Assembly: GCF_001514115.1 (NCBI RefSeq)
Contig: NZ_KQ948474.1
Coordinates: 47,945-111,944, forward strand
Length of the DNA stretch: 64,000 nucleotides
Origin: Streptomyces olivochromogenes
Lineage (GTDB): Bacteria; Actinomycetota; Actinomycetes; Streptomycetales; Streptomycetaceae
Direction of reading: 5' to 3'
In this document: positions 27,199-35,317 of the stretch, in pieces
Numbering within the stretch: position 1 is the stretch's first letter
Layout: the number at the start of each line of letters is the position of its first letter
Notes under the pieces: generated by a model
Told to the model about the DNA's origin: nothing
Databases searched by the model: none
The model's input: only the letters and a program-made list of their open reading frames with translations
Translations under genes and position numbers: made by a program

Positions 27199-27828
27199 AT
27201 GTGCTGGAGTGCGACGGCCGACCTGGCCGCCGGTGTCGGGATCGGCGCGGTCGGCGTGGTCTGTGTGGCGCGGGTGCGGCGGGTCCGTGTTCTGCCGCTG
27301 GCCGCGCTGCCGTTGATCCTCGGGGCGCATCAGATCGTGGAGTCCGTGGTGTGGGACTCCGGCGGGGGTACGGGCCCGGCGACCGTCGCCTGGGCCGTCA
27401 TCGCGCTGCCTCTGCTCGCGGTGTGGGTCCCGGCCGGTGTGATGTGCGCGGCGCCCCCGCACGCCCGGCGCGGGCTGACGGTCCCCCTGGCGATCGGCCT
27501 CGTGACGGGCGCCGCGCTCGCGTACGCCCTCGTGACCCGCCCCGTACGAGCGGAGGTCCGCGGCCACACCCTCGGCTACTTCGTGCATCTGAACCATCCC
27601 GAACTGCTCGTCGCCGGCTATCTCCTGGCCACCGTCGGCTCCCTCCTGCTCTCCGGTGACCGTGGACTTCTGCTGCTCGGCGTGCTGATGGGCGCGGGCG
27701 CGCTGATCTGCTGGGCGCTGTGGGAGCTGGAGTTCGTGTCGACCTGGTGCGCGTTCGCGGCGGTGGGTTCGGTGGCGCTGTTCGGCTGGGTGCGTCGGCG
27801 CCCGGCAGGGCCGGACGCGGGGCGCTGA
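27199..27828 (+). CDS. DUF6629-type integral membrane protein
   Basis: 209 residues from ATG 27199. The start MCWSATADLAAGVGIGAVGVVCVARV is the characteristic opening of this family, in which the MCWSA motif is nearly invariant. About seven hydrophobic segments follow, including LPLAALPLILGAHQIVESVVW, VAWAVIALPLLAVWVPAGVM and LLLLGVLMGAGALICWALW, with an HQIVES motif at the end of the second and a central loop HTLGYFVHLNHPELLVAG. The function is unknown. No operon partner is visible; the genes on both sides point elsewhere or are relics. Confidence 0.85.
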   Translation: MCWSATADLAAGVGIGAVGVVCVARVRRVRVLPLAALPLILGAHQIVESVVWDSGGGTGPATVAWAVIALPLLAVWVPAGVMCAAPPHARRGLTVPLAIGLVTGAALAYALVTRPVRAEVRGHTLGYFVHLNHPELLVAGYLLATVGSLLLSGDRGLLLLGVLMGAGALICWALWELEFVSTWCAFAAVGSVALFGWVRRRPAGPDAGR

Positions 27829-27865
27829 CGGGCACGTCCTGCGCGGCCCGCACGGCCGTCGACGT

Positions 27866-27887
27866 CGTTCAACCGATCGGTTGAACG
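27866..27887. promoter_or_regulatory. 22-bp perfect palindrome, orphan operator candidate
   Basis: Each half is CGTTCAACCGA; the core AACCGATCGGTT resembles TetR-family operators. It lies 38 bases after the DUF6629 stop and before gene relics, so whatever it controlled may have been lost. Confidence 0.5.
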
Positions 27888-28002
27888 CGGGTTCCACCGC
27901 CCGCGCGTCCCACGCTCCGCACGGATGACGCGCGACCGCACGCCACGGCGCCAGAATCGCCACTGACCATGGCGCCGTGCCGGCGGAGACACCCCGACAC
28001 AG

Positions 28003-28349
28003 CAGCACGGCACCAAGGCCGCGTTCCTCGAGCGCTTCTCGGACATCGACCTGAAGCTCGTCGCACGGCGCCTGGGTCGCCATCGGCGCGATCGGCTTCA
28101 GCTTCCTGTACGACGTCGCCGCGGCCGGCGCGGGCGCCCCGAAGACCCCGCTCGACCTGATCGACCCGAAGTGGAAGGGGAAGATCGCCTCGTCGTACCC
28201 GCACGACGACGACGCGGTCCTCTACCTCTACAGCCTGTACGCGCGGAAGTACGGCTGGGACTGGGTGGCCGCGCTCGCCCGGCAGGACGTGCGCTTCGCC
28301 CGGGGCAGCAACTCCCCGGGGGACGCGGTCAGAGCAGGGCACAAGGCCG
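28003..28349 (+). pseudogene. Remnant of an ABC solute-binding protein
   Basis: Two fragments in different frames. About 28009-28065 reads GTKAAFLERFSDIDLKLVA, the early 'AFEKRFPGI' region of iron/thiamine-type binding proteins. From 28067 another frame reads GAWVAIGAIGFSFLYD, then PLDLIDPKWKGKIASSYPHD and GSNSPGDAVRAG, the mid-domain of the same family, where PxDLxDPKWKGKI is diagnostic. An internal deletion plus frame shift separates them; the signal peptide and C-terminus are missing. No permease genes are nearby. Confidence 0.75.
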
Positions 28350-28507
28350 TCGACGCAGAGGTCGTCGGCGAACGCGTCGGCCAAGTGGTCGACCCGGAGC
28401 AGGACTTGAGCCATCGCGAGATCGAGGTCGTCCGGTTGCTGGCCGAGGGGCGCAGCAACCGGGCCATCGCCGAGGCGCTGTACCTCAGCGAGGCCACGGT
28501 CAAGACC
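28350..28507 (+). pseudogene. Remnant of a LuxR/NarL-type DNA-binding domain
   Basis: The open frame running out of the solute-binding relic reads LSHREIEVVRLLAEGRSN, RAIAEALYLSEATVKT (28406-28507), a nearly complete LuxR helix-turn-helix without its last helix. It stops where the inverted repeat of the galactanase terminator begins, suggesting a recombination or deletion joint. There is no receiver domain upstream. Confidence 0.75.
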
Positions 28508-28508
28508 C

Positions 28509-28546
28509 CTCCGCGCCCGTGCCGACCGTCACGGACGGGCGCGGAG
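28509..28546 (-). terminator. Hairpin after the galactanase gene
   Basis: 11-bp stem CTCCGCGCCCG with its complement 16 bases away; the loop holds a further CCGT/ACGG pairing. It begins 19 bases beyond the stop at 28565 on the minus strand and ends the galactan operon. Confidence 0.65.
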
Positions 28547-28564
28547 AGGGATGGCGCCGTAGGG

Positions 28565-30631
28565 CTAGGAACCGGCCCCGGCGGTCACGTCGGACACCGT
28601 CCACCGTTGGTTGGAGCCGGAGTTCGGCGTCCAGATCGTGACGGCGGATCCGTCGGCGGTGGCCTGGCCGCCCACCTCCAGGAGCCTTCCGGTGGCGGCG
28701 TTGACGAGGGTCCAGGTGCCGTCACCGGTCGTCGACATGATCCACTGCGTGGCCGTGTCACGCGGCCCGGTGTCCGCCTCCAGGACCGGGGCGCCGTCGC
28801 GCACGGCCAGCCGCTTGCCCTCCACCGGGTTGGTGAACACGTACCGCTGCCGGTTGCCGGTCCCGCCGCTGATCTCTCGCAGCTGCCACCGCTGGCCGGC
28901 GACCGTGGCCGCGTCCGTGCTCGCCGTCTTGATGACGAGCTTGCCGCCGTCGTCCGCGACGGTGAGTGCCTTGCCGCTCTGGACGCCGGTCAGGGAGTAG
29001 GTGTGGCCCTTCTTCAGCAGAGCGGCGTCCTTGGCCACGCCCGACACGCCCTTGACGACGAAGGAGGTCACGGACTGGGCGGGCACGGTGAAGGTGGCTT
29101 GGCGGTCGGTGACCGGGACGGGGGTCTGGCGTGCCAGCTTGCCGTCGGCGCTGGTCACCACGGGAGTCACCGTCGCGCCCCGAGCGATGTGGCCGAACTT
29201 GGACAGGTCGATGGTGACCGTACGCGCGCTGGTGGTGCTGTTGACGTGGACGACGGTCGCCCCGTTGCCGCTCTTGGAGACCGCGGCCGCGCTGGACGTG
29301 TTGTCGGTCTTGATCAGTCGGTCGCCCGGCTTGATGTAGTGGGTGAAGTTCCGGGCGGTGTCGAACTTCGTGTTCGTGTGGATGGGGCAGGTCGCGAGGG
29401 TGTCCGCGGAGGTGCAGCTGAACGGGAGCTGGATGCTGCCCCAGTTGCCGCCCTTGGCGGACTCACCGCCCGGCTTCATGTTGTCGTAGTCCTCGACCGG
29501 CTGCCAGAACACCCAGGCCTTGGGCTCGAGTTCGCGCAGGTCGTCGACCATCTGCTGGGCCAGGCCCAGGCCCGGCCGCATGTCCGTGAAGCTCTGGCCG
29601 TCGCCCCAGTCGCCCTCGACCTCGCTCATCCACAGCGGCTTGTTCGCCGCCTTGGCCAGGTCGCGCACGCTGGTTCGGCCGCCGGTGCCGTAGGTGTGGA
29701 CGTTCAACTGGCCGACGAGGTCCCGGACGTCCTGGGGGTAGGCGTTCCAGTTCTGCGTGAAGATGCTCGGGTTGGTCTCGTCCATCGCGGAGATCTTCGT
29801 GCCGGTCTTCGCCTTCTCGAGGGCGGGGGCCAGCGCGCGGATGACCTGCTGCTGGAGCTCGGGGCCGATGTGCGCCCCCTCCTGGCGGCCGCCGACCGGC
29901 TGCCCGTCCGCGCCCAGGCGCGTACCCCAGTAGTTCGTGTTCGGCTCGTTGAACGGGTCGAGGGTGTCGACCTTGATGCCGTGTGCCTTCTCCAGCCGCT
30001 TGGTCGCGCCCGCCAGATAGGCGGCGAAGTCGTCGACGGAGTCGGACTTGAGCTGGTCGGCGGAGGAGTTGAAGCCGCCGGAGACATAGCCGCTGTTGGT
30101 CATGAACCAGGGCGGCGAGTTGCTGAACGTCTCCCAGTGGGTGATGTCCTTCTTGATCCGGTCCACCCACCAGCGCTGGGTGGCGTCGGCGTTCGGGTTC
30201 CAGTCGGCCGCGTCGCCTGCGCTCCACCAGTCGGTGTCCGTACGGGTGGTGCCGTCCGGGGCCTTCCACCAGCCCTCGACCGCTCCGCCGGCCCGCAGGT
30301 AGTTCTTGACGTCGGGGGCGTTGCCGCCGCCGATGTTGTAGCGGGCGATGTTCAGATTGAGGCCGTCGTTGCCGAACAGGAGCTTGGCGAGCTTCTCGCG
30401 GATCGGGGCCGGGTAGTTGCCGGTGGCGTTGGCGAACCAGACCAGACTGGTGCCCCAGCCCTCGAAGCTCTGCTCCTTGTACGAGGGATCCGGCCGGACG
30501 GTCACGGACGCGGCGGCCGTCGGCGCGGTCTCCGCGCTCGTCGGCGGGGCCGTGACCAGGGCTGCCCCGGTGGCCAGTGCGGTGCCTGCGATGGTTCCCA
30601 GAAGCCGTCTTGTGCGGGTACGGCGTGCCAA
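28565..30631 (-). CDS. Secreted GH30 endo-beta-1,6-galactanase-like enzyme with ricin-type CBM
   Basis: 688 residues from a TTG at 30631 (GGGAG seven bases upstream; MARRTRTRRLLGTIAGTA is a good signal peptide, cleaved near SAETAPT). The catalytic domain (about 40-450) matches the GH30 branch of endo-beta-1,6-galactanases: SFEGWGTSLVWFAN, LNIARYNIGGGNAPD, the acid/base in DPFNEPN (about E228) and the nucleophile in MSEVEGDWGDG (about E337). A beta-sandwich follows to about 530. The C-terminal 140 residues are a ricin-type beta-trefoil (CBM13-like) with QRW and NQRW motifs. It should cut beta-1,6-galactan side chains of arabinogalactan outside the cell. It is the last gene of the operon, after two hairpins, so may be expressed at a different level from the intracellular genes. 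Confidence 0.88.
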   Translation of the reverse strand: MARRTRTRRLLGTIAGTALATGAALVTAPPTSAETAPTAAASVTVRPDPSYKEQSFEGWGTSLVWFANATGNYPAPIREKLAKLLFGNDGLNLNIARYNIGGGNAPDVKNYLRAGGAVEGWWKAPDGTTRTDTDWWSAGDAADWNPNADATQRWWVDRIKKDITHWETFSNSPPWFMTNSGYVSGGFNSSADQLKSDSVDDFAAYLAGATKRLEKAHGIKVDTLDPFNEPNTNYWGTRLGADGQPVGGRQEGAHIGPELQQQVIRALAPALEKAKTGTKISAMDETNPSIFTQNWNAYPQDVRDLVGQLNVHTYGTGGRTSVRDLAKAANKPLWMSEVEGDWGDGQSFTDMRPGLGLAQQMVDDLRELEPKAWVFWQPVEDYDNMKPGGESAKGGNWGSIQLPFSCTSADTLATCPIHTNTKFDTARNFTHYIKPGDRLIKTDNTSSAAAVSKSGNGATVVHVNSTTSARTVTIDLSKFGHIARGATVTPVVTSADGKLARQTPVPVTDRQATFTVPAQSVTSFVVKGVSGVAKDAALLKKGHTYSLTGVQSGKALTVADDGGKLVIKTASTDAATVAGQRWQLREISGGTGNRQRYVFTNPVEGKRLAVRDGAPVLEADTGPRDTATQWIMSTTGDGTWTLVNAATGRLLEVGGQATADGSAVTIWTPNSGSNQRWTVSDVTAGAGS

Positions 30632-30668
30632 CGTGTGCTCCCAACTCGTGTGTGGTCGCTGCGATGGA

Positions 30669-30698
30669 CCGGCGTGCCCCCGGGTGGGGACACGCCGG
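30669..30698 (-). terminator. Intercistronic hairpin between beta-galactosidase and galactanase genes
   Basis: Stem CCGGCGTGCCCC pairing with GGGG and CACGCCGG, with one bulged base and a 5-base loop. Stable enough to end transcription partially or to protect the upstream mRNA. Confidence 0.5.
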
Positions 30699-30703
30699 CG
30701 TCA

Positions 30704-30738
30704 CCCTCGAACGGGGGGCCGTGCTCGCTGTTCGAGGG
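30704..30738 (-). terminator. Second intercistronic hairpin after the beta-galactosidase gene
   Basis: 9-bp stem CCCTCGAAC with GTTCGAGGG across a 17-base loop, starting four bases after the GH42 stop. Confidence 0.45.
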
Positions 30739-30741
30739 CTG

Positions 30742-32802
30742 TCAAAGGGCGGGCTGCCGCAGTACGGCGACGTCCCGGGGGGCGAGGACGACGGTGCCGT
30801 CGTCGTCCGTCCGGCCGACCAGCAGGTCTCCGGAGACTCCGGCCAGCGGCACCGTCTCGTCGGTCCGGTTGACCAGGAACAGATAGCGGCTGTCCGCGCT
30901 CCGGCGCACGATCAGCTCGACGCTTCCCCGCGCGCCGTCCGGCAGTTCACTGTGCACACCGGCCGGGGCGAGCAGCTTCGGCAGCAGCGCGGTGAGACCG
31001 TCCGTGCCGAGCCGGGTGGAGACGTATGCGGCCGAGCCCTGGCCCGTCGGGCGCCGGGTGACGGCGGGGCGGTCGGCGTACGTGCCGCCGCGGTAGTGCG
31101 CCAGCACCTCCACCGCCGGGTCGGTGACGCTGATCCGGTCGGTCCACAAGGTGCCCGTGGCGGCGCCGTCCACGCCGTCCAGGTCGACGTCGGCCGTCTC
31201 GCCGTCGAGCAGCGGGCCGAACTCCTCGATGCGGATGCCGAGCAGCTCGCGCAGGGCGCCCGGGTAGCCGCCGAGCCAGATGTGGTCGTTCTCGTCGACG
31301 ACACCGGAGAAGTACGTGGTGATCAGGTGGCCGCCGTTCTCGGCGTACCGGGTGAGCTCCTTGGCGAGCGGGGCCGGCATGACGTGCAGCACCGGCGTGA
31401 TCAGGACCTGGTAGCGGTCGAGTTCGGTCTGCGTGGTGACGACGTCGGCCCGGATGCCGAGGGCGAGGAGCGCGGAGTACCAGTCCAGCGCCTCCTGCCG
31501 GTAGCTGAGCTGGGCGGTGGGGTGGGAGTCCTGCTCGCTCGCCCACCACGAGTCCCAGTCGAAGACGATGCCGACCCGGGCCGGCTCACGCTCGGTCCCG
31601 GCGACCGGAGCGAGCGTCTTGAGGGTCTGTCCGAGGCCGGCCACCGCGCGGAAGAGCTCGCTGTCGGCTCCGGCGTGCGGGACCATCGCCGAGTGGTACT
31701 TCTCGGCGCCTGCCGCCGACTGGCGCCACTGGAAGAAGCACACCGCGTCGGCGCCGTGGGCGACGTGCACCAGCGAGTCACGGGCGAGGTCGCCCGGCCG
31801 CTTGGCCACGTTGATCGGCTGCCAGTTGACGGCGCTGGTGGAGTGCTCCATGAGGAACCACGGACGGCCACCGGCGATGCCGCTGACGAGGTTGGCGGAG
31901 AAGGACAGCTCGTCGCGGTCCTGCGGGCCGGGCACCACGTAGTGGTCGTTGGAGACGAAGTCGATCTCGGCGGCCCAGTCCGCGTAGTTCATGCCCTTGG
32001 TGTTGCCCATCACCATGAAGTTGGTGGTGACCGGAACACCGGGCGTGAGCTCGCGCAGGACGTCCCGCTCCGCGCGCAGATGGTCCTTCAGCACGTCGGA
32101 GGAGAAACGCTTGAAGTCCAGCTGCTGGGTGGGGTTCGGGTGGGAGGCGGCCAGCCGGGGCGGCAGGATCTGCTCCCAGTCGCTGTAGCGCTGGGACCAG
32201 AACGCCGTGCCCCAGGCGTGGTTGAGGGCGTCGAGCGTCGTGTAGCGGGCGCGCAGCCAGTCGCGGAAGGCGCGGGCGGCGTCGTCGGAGTAGTCGTAGA
32301 CGTTGTGGCAGCCCAGCTCGTTGGAGACGTGCCAGGCGACCAGCGCGGGGTGGTTCGCGTACCGCTCGGCCATCTTGCGCACCAGGCGCAGCGCGTGCTC
32401 GCGGAAGACGGGGGAGGTGGGACGCCAGTGCTGGCGCGCCCCGGGCCACAGCGTCTCGCCGGAGGCGGTGACCGGAAGGATCTCCGGCTGCGCCGTGCTG
32501 AGCCAGGGCGGCGGGGAGGCGGTGGCGGTGGCCAGGTCGACCCCGATGCCCCCCGCGTGCAGCAGGTCCATGATCTCGTCGAGCCAGCCGAAGTCCCACT
32601 CGTTCTCGGTGGGCTGGATGCGGGCCCAGGAGAAGATCGCCACGGAGACGATGTTGACGCCCGCCTCCTGCATGAGCCGGATGTCCTCCTCCCACACCTC
32701 GCGTGGCCACTGCTCCGGGTTGTAGTCGGCGCCGTAGGCGAGGCGGGGGGTGGGATCACCGTCCGGCCCGTGCCGCAACTGGGACAGGAGGGTGGAGATC
32801 AT
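30742..32802 (-). CDS. GH42 beta-galactosidase, intracellular
   Basis: 686 residues, normal for GH42. No signal peptide is present, so it acts on imported oligosaccharides. Family motifs: LAYGADYNPEQWPREVWEEDI at the N-terminus, the acid/base in WHVSNELGCHN (about E162) and the nucleophile in WFLMEHSTSAVNW (about E319). The middle trimerisation domain starts near REPARVGIVFDWDSWW and a small beta domain ends the protein (DGTVVLAPRDVAVL). It releases galactose from beta-galactosides. GGAAGGA precedes ATG 32802. It lies between the binding-protein and galactanase genes on one strand, fitting a galactan pathway: cut outside, import oligomers, finish inside. Confidence 0.92.
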   Translation of the reverse strand: MISTLLSQLRHGPDGDPTPRLAYGADYNPEQWPREVWEEDIRLMQEAGVNIVSVAIFSWARIQPTENEWDFGWLDEIMDLLHAGGIGVDLATATASPPPWLSTAQPEILPVTASGETLWPGARQHWRPTSPVFREHALRLVRKMAERYANHPALVAWHVSNELGCHNVYDYSDDAARAFRDWLRARYTTLDALNHAWGTAFWSQRYSDWEQILPPRLAASHPNPTQQLDFKRFSSDVLKDHLRAERDVLRELTPGVPVTTNFMVMGNTKGMNYADWAAEIDFVSNDHYVVPGPQDRDELSFSANLVSGIAGGRPWFLMEHSTSAVNWQPINVAKRPGDLARDSLVHVAHGADAVCFFQWRQSAAGAEKYHSAMVPHAGADSELFRAVAGLGQTLKTLAPVAGTEREPARVGIVFDWDSWWASEQDSHPTAQLSYRQEALDWYSALLALGIRADVVTTQTELDRYQVLITPVLHVMPAPLAKELTRYAENGGHLITTYFSGVVDENDHIWLGGYPGALRELLGIRIEEFGPLLDGETADVDLDGVDGAATGTLWTDRISVTDPAVEVLAHYRGGTYADRPAVTRRPTGQGSAAYVSTRLGTDGLTALLPKLLAPAGVHSELPDGARGSVELIVRRSADSRYLFLVNRTDETVPLAGVSGDLLVGRTDDDGTVVLAPRDVAVLRQPAL

Positions 32803-32858
32803 GGTGGTCCTTCCGGTTACTGCACGGGTGGCGCGAGGTGCGTGGTTGTTTCCGGGCG

Positions 32859-32891
32859 GCCGCCGCCGAGCGCCTGCTGCTCAGCGGCGGC
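32859..32891 (-). terminator. Hairpin between binding-protein and GH42 genes
   Basis: 8-bp stem GCCGCCGC/GCGGCGGC extended by GAGC/GCTC past one mismatch, 7-base loop. Hairpins after solute-binding-protein genes commonly keep that part of the message in excess. Confidence 0.5.
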
Positions 32892-32909
32892 TCCCGAGGG
32901 GAATGCCGG

Positions 32910-34250
32910 CTACTTCGAGACGGTGAAGCCCTGCTCGTTGCCGTACTTGATGGAGGCGTCCTGCCAGGACTTCAGGCCGGCGGCCAGCTTGGTGCCGGAG
33001 ATGTAGGCCTTGCCGACGGTGTCGTTGAAGATCGAGTTGGCGTACTGCTGGAAGGGCAGGTACGACCAGTCGCTGGCGACGTTGGCGGCGGACTCGGCGA
33101 AGATCTTGTTGGCTTCCTGGCCGCCGAAGTAGTCGAACTTGGTGTTCTGGAACTCGGTGGACTGGAGTTCGGCCTTGGTCGCCGGGAAGGCGCCCTGCTT
33201 GATGCGGGTCTGCACGCCGTCACCGGAGTTGGCGTACTCGACGAACGCGTAGGCGAGTTCCTTGTTCTTGCCGAGCGCGGGCAGGGCGAGGGAGCTGCCG
33301 CCGTTCTCCGCGCTCGCCTTGTCGCCCTTGGTCCACTGCGGCATCGGGGCCGCTCGCCAGTCACCGGAGGCGTTCGGAACGCCGGAGACGAAGTTGGCGG
33401 GCATCCAGGCGCCGGTGGTCAGGGTGGCGATGGTGCCGTCGCCCAGGCCCTTGTACCAGTCGTCGGTCCAGCCGTTGATGGGCGAGACGAGCTTCTCGTC
33501 GATGAGCTTCTGCCAGGTGTCGGTGTACTTCTTGGCGCCCGCGTCCTCGAAGTTGACCGTCACCTTGGTGCCGTCGACCTTGTAGGGGCGCGAACCGGCC
33601 TGCCACAGCATGCTGGTGGTGAAGCCCGCGTCGCCGGCGTCGTTGGCGATGTAGACCTTGGGGTCGGCCTTGTGCAGCTTGCGGGCCGCGTCGACGTACT
33701 CGTCCCAGGTGGTCGGGACCGCGATCTTGTACTTGTCGAAGACCTTCTTGTTGTAGAACATCGCCATGGGGCCGGAGTCCATCGGCAGGCCGTAGACCTT
33801 GTCACCCTCGCTCACGGCGTTCCACGGACCCGGGGTGTACTTGGCGGCGAGCTTGTCGGCGCCGTAGGGGGCCAGGTCGCTGAGGCCCTTGGTGAGGGAG
33901 TACTGGCTCAGCGCGAAGTACTCGACCTGCGCGACGTCGGGGACGCCCTTCCCGGCCGAGATGGCGTTCGACAGCGCGGTGTAGTGCTTGTCGCCGGACC
34001 GCTCGCTGACGAGGTTGATCTTGACCTTGGGGTACTTCTTCTGGAAGTCGGCGGCGACCGTCTTCAGCGTGGGCTCCCAGGCCCAGACGTTGACCGTGCC
34101 GCCCTTCTTGAGGGCCGCCTGGATGTCCGTGGCGGAGACCGCCTTCTGGCCGGAGCTGTCGTCGTCGGAGCCTCCGCAGGCGGTCGCCCCCAGGGCGAGG
34201 ACGGAGAGGAGGGTCAAGCCGCGCAGCAGGCGGCCGGAGGTTCTGCGCAT
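32910..34250 (-). CDS. Sugar ABC transporter solute-binding lipoprotein
   Basis: 446 residues. ATG 34250 is preferred over an in-frame ATG at 34289 because GGAAG precedes it and it leaves a compact lipoprotein signal: MRRTSGRLLRGLTLLSVLAL ending in the lipobox GATAC, then GGSDDDSSG. The mature part is a family-1 extracellular solute-binding protein: VNVWAWEPTLKTVAADFQKKYP, YTALSNAISAGKGVPDVAQVEY, GLPMDSGPMAMFYNKKVFDK and the late FPATKAEL segment. It delivers an oligosaccharide to the two permeases encoded directly downstream of the promoter. From the flanking GH30 and GH42 enzymes the ligand is probably a galacto-oligosaccharide. Confidence 0.9.
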   Translation of the reverse strand: MRRTSGRLLRGLTLLSVLALGATACGGSDDDSSGQKAVSATDIQAALKKGGTVNVWAWEPTLKTVAADFQKKYPKVKINLVSERSGDKHYTALSNAISAGKGVPDVAQVEYFALSQYSLTKGLSDLAPYGADKLAAKYTPGPWNAVSEGDKVYGLPMDSGPMAMFYNKKVFDKYKIAVPTTWDEYVDAARKLHKADPKVYIANDAGDAGFTTSMLWQAGSRPYKVDGTKVTVNFEDAGAKKYTDTWQKLIDEKLVSPINGWTDDWYKGLGDGTIATLTTGAWMPANFVSGVPNASGDWRAAPMPQWTKGDKASAENGGSSLALPALGKNKELAYAFVEYANSGDGVQTRIKQGAFPATKAELQSTEFQNTKFDYFGGQEANKIFAESAANVASDWSYLPFQQYANSIFNDTVGKAYISGTKLAAGLKSWQDASIKYGNEQGFTVSK

Positions 34251-34350
34251 GGAGGTGCTTCCACTTCTTCGTGGGCGGGACTTCTTCATGGGTGGGACAG
34301 AGTGAGGGTGAAAGAGGTGAGGCTGCGGGGGGTGGGGGCCTGAGGGCGGG

Positions 34351-35313
34351 CTATTCCTTGACGCTTCCGGCGGCAAGTCCGGACTGCCAGTACTTCTGCA
34401 GCAGCAGGAACGCGGCGATCAGCGGCACGATGGTGAGCAGCGAACCGGTGATCACCAGGTTGAAGATCACGTCGCCACCGATCGTCTGGGCCTGGGAGTT
34501 CCAGGAGTCCAGGCCGAGGGTCAGGGGGTACCAGTTCGGGTCCTTGAGCATGATCAGCGGCAGGAAGTAGTTGTTCCAGGTCGCGACCGTGGTGAACAGC
34601 AGGACGGTCACGGTGCCAGGAGCGAGCAGCGGCATGGCGACCTGGAAGAAGGTGCGGATCTCGCCCGCTCCGTCGATGCGGGCGGCCTCCATCAGTTCGG
34701 TGGGGATGGCCTCGGTGGCGAAGACCCACATCAGATACAGGCCGAAGGGCGAGACGAGCGAGGGGATGATCACCGCCCACGGTGTGTCCGTCAGCCCCAT
34801 CTTGCTGAACATCAGGAACGTGGGCACTGCCAGGGCGGTGCCCGGGACGGCGACGGCACCGATGACCACGGCGAAGACGGCGCGCTTCCCGGGGAAGTTG
34901 AACTTCGCCAGCGCGTAGCCGCCTAGGATCGCCAGGAGGGTCGCGCCGCCGGCGCCGAGCCCGACGTACAGCAGGGTGTTCAGCAGCCAGCGGACGAAGA
35001 TGCCGTCGTGGTACGTGAACGTCTTGCTGATGTTGTCCCAGAGGGCGAAGTCGTGGCTGAACCACAGGCCCGACGAGTTGGCGAGCCCTTCCTGGGTCTT
35101 GGTGGCGCTGATGACCAGCCACACCAGGGGCACCACGGTGTAGAGCATGATCAGGCCGGTGAGCACGGTCAGCAGGACGCTGCGCTTGGGGCGTCCGGGA
35201 GTGTGCTTGCGCCGCGTGCGCAGTCGGGGTGTGTTCTTGGAACCGCCGGACTGACCGGACTGAGCGGACGGGGGCTGGGAGGCGGTGGTGACGGGGCTGC
35301 TCGTGCTGCTCAT
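34351..35313 (-). CDS. Carbohydrate ABC transporter permease (second permease)
   Basis: 320 residues from ATG 35313 (GGGAG upstream). A long hydrophilic N-terminus with a basic RTRRKHTPGRPKRS stretch precedes six transmembrane helices, the first being VLLTVLTGLIMLYTVVPLVWLVISA. The EAA loop that contacts the ATPase is EAARIDGAGEIRTFFQVAMP, intact. It belongs to the MalG-like class of CUT1 importers. It begins only four bases after the stop of the upstream permease, so they are co-translated. No ATPase gene is found in the locus; Streptomyces CUT1 importers normally share the MsiK ATPase encoded elsewhere. Confidence 0.92.
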   Translation of the reverse strand: MSSTSSPVTTASQPPSAQSGQSGGSKNTPRLRTRRKHTPGRPKRSVLLTVLTGLIMLYTVVPLVWLVISATKTQEGLANSSGLWFSHDFALWDNISKTFTYHDGIFVRWLLNTLLYVGLGAGGATLLAILGGYALAKFNFPGKRAVFAVVIGAVAVPGTALAVPTFLMFSKMGLTDTPWAVIIPSLVSPFGLYLMWVFATEAIPTELMEAARIDGAGEIRTFFQVAMPLLAPGTVTVLLFTTVATWNNYFLPLIMLKDPNWYPLTLGLDSWNSQAQTIGGDVIFNLVITGSLLTIVPLIAAFLLLQKYWQSGLAAGSVKE

Positions 35314-35317
35314 CGGG

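Larger units (their letters stand above)
27829..28564. other. Relic-rich intergenic region
   Basis: 736 bases between the DUF6629 gene and the galactanase gene. It contains a 22-bp palindrome, remnants of a solute-binding protein and of a LuxR-type helix-turn-helix, and the galactanase terminator, all listed separately. There is no intact gene. Confidence 0.75.

Noticed and set aside
28508..30886. Long plus-strand frame continuing from the LuxR relic
   Set aside because: After the HTH fragment it is only the reverse of the GH30 gene.
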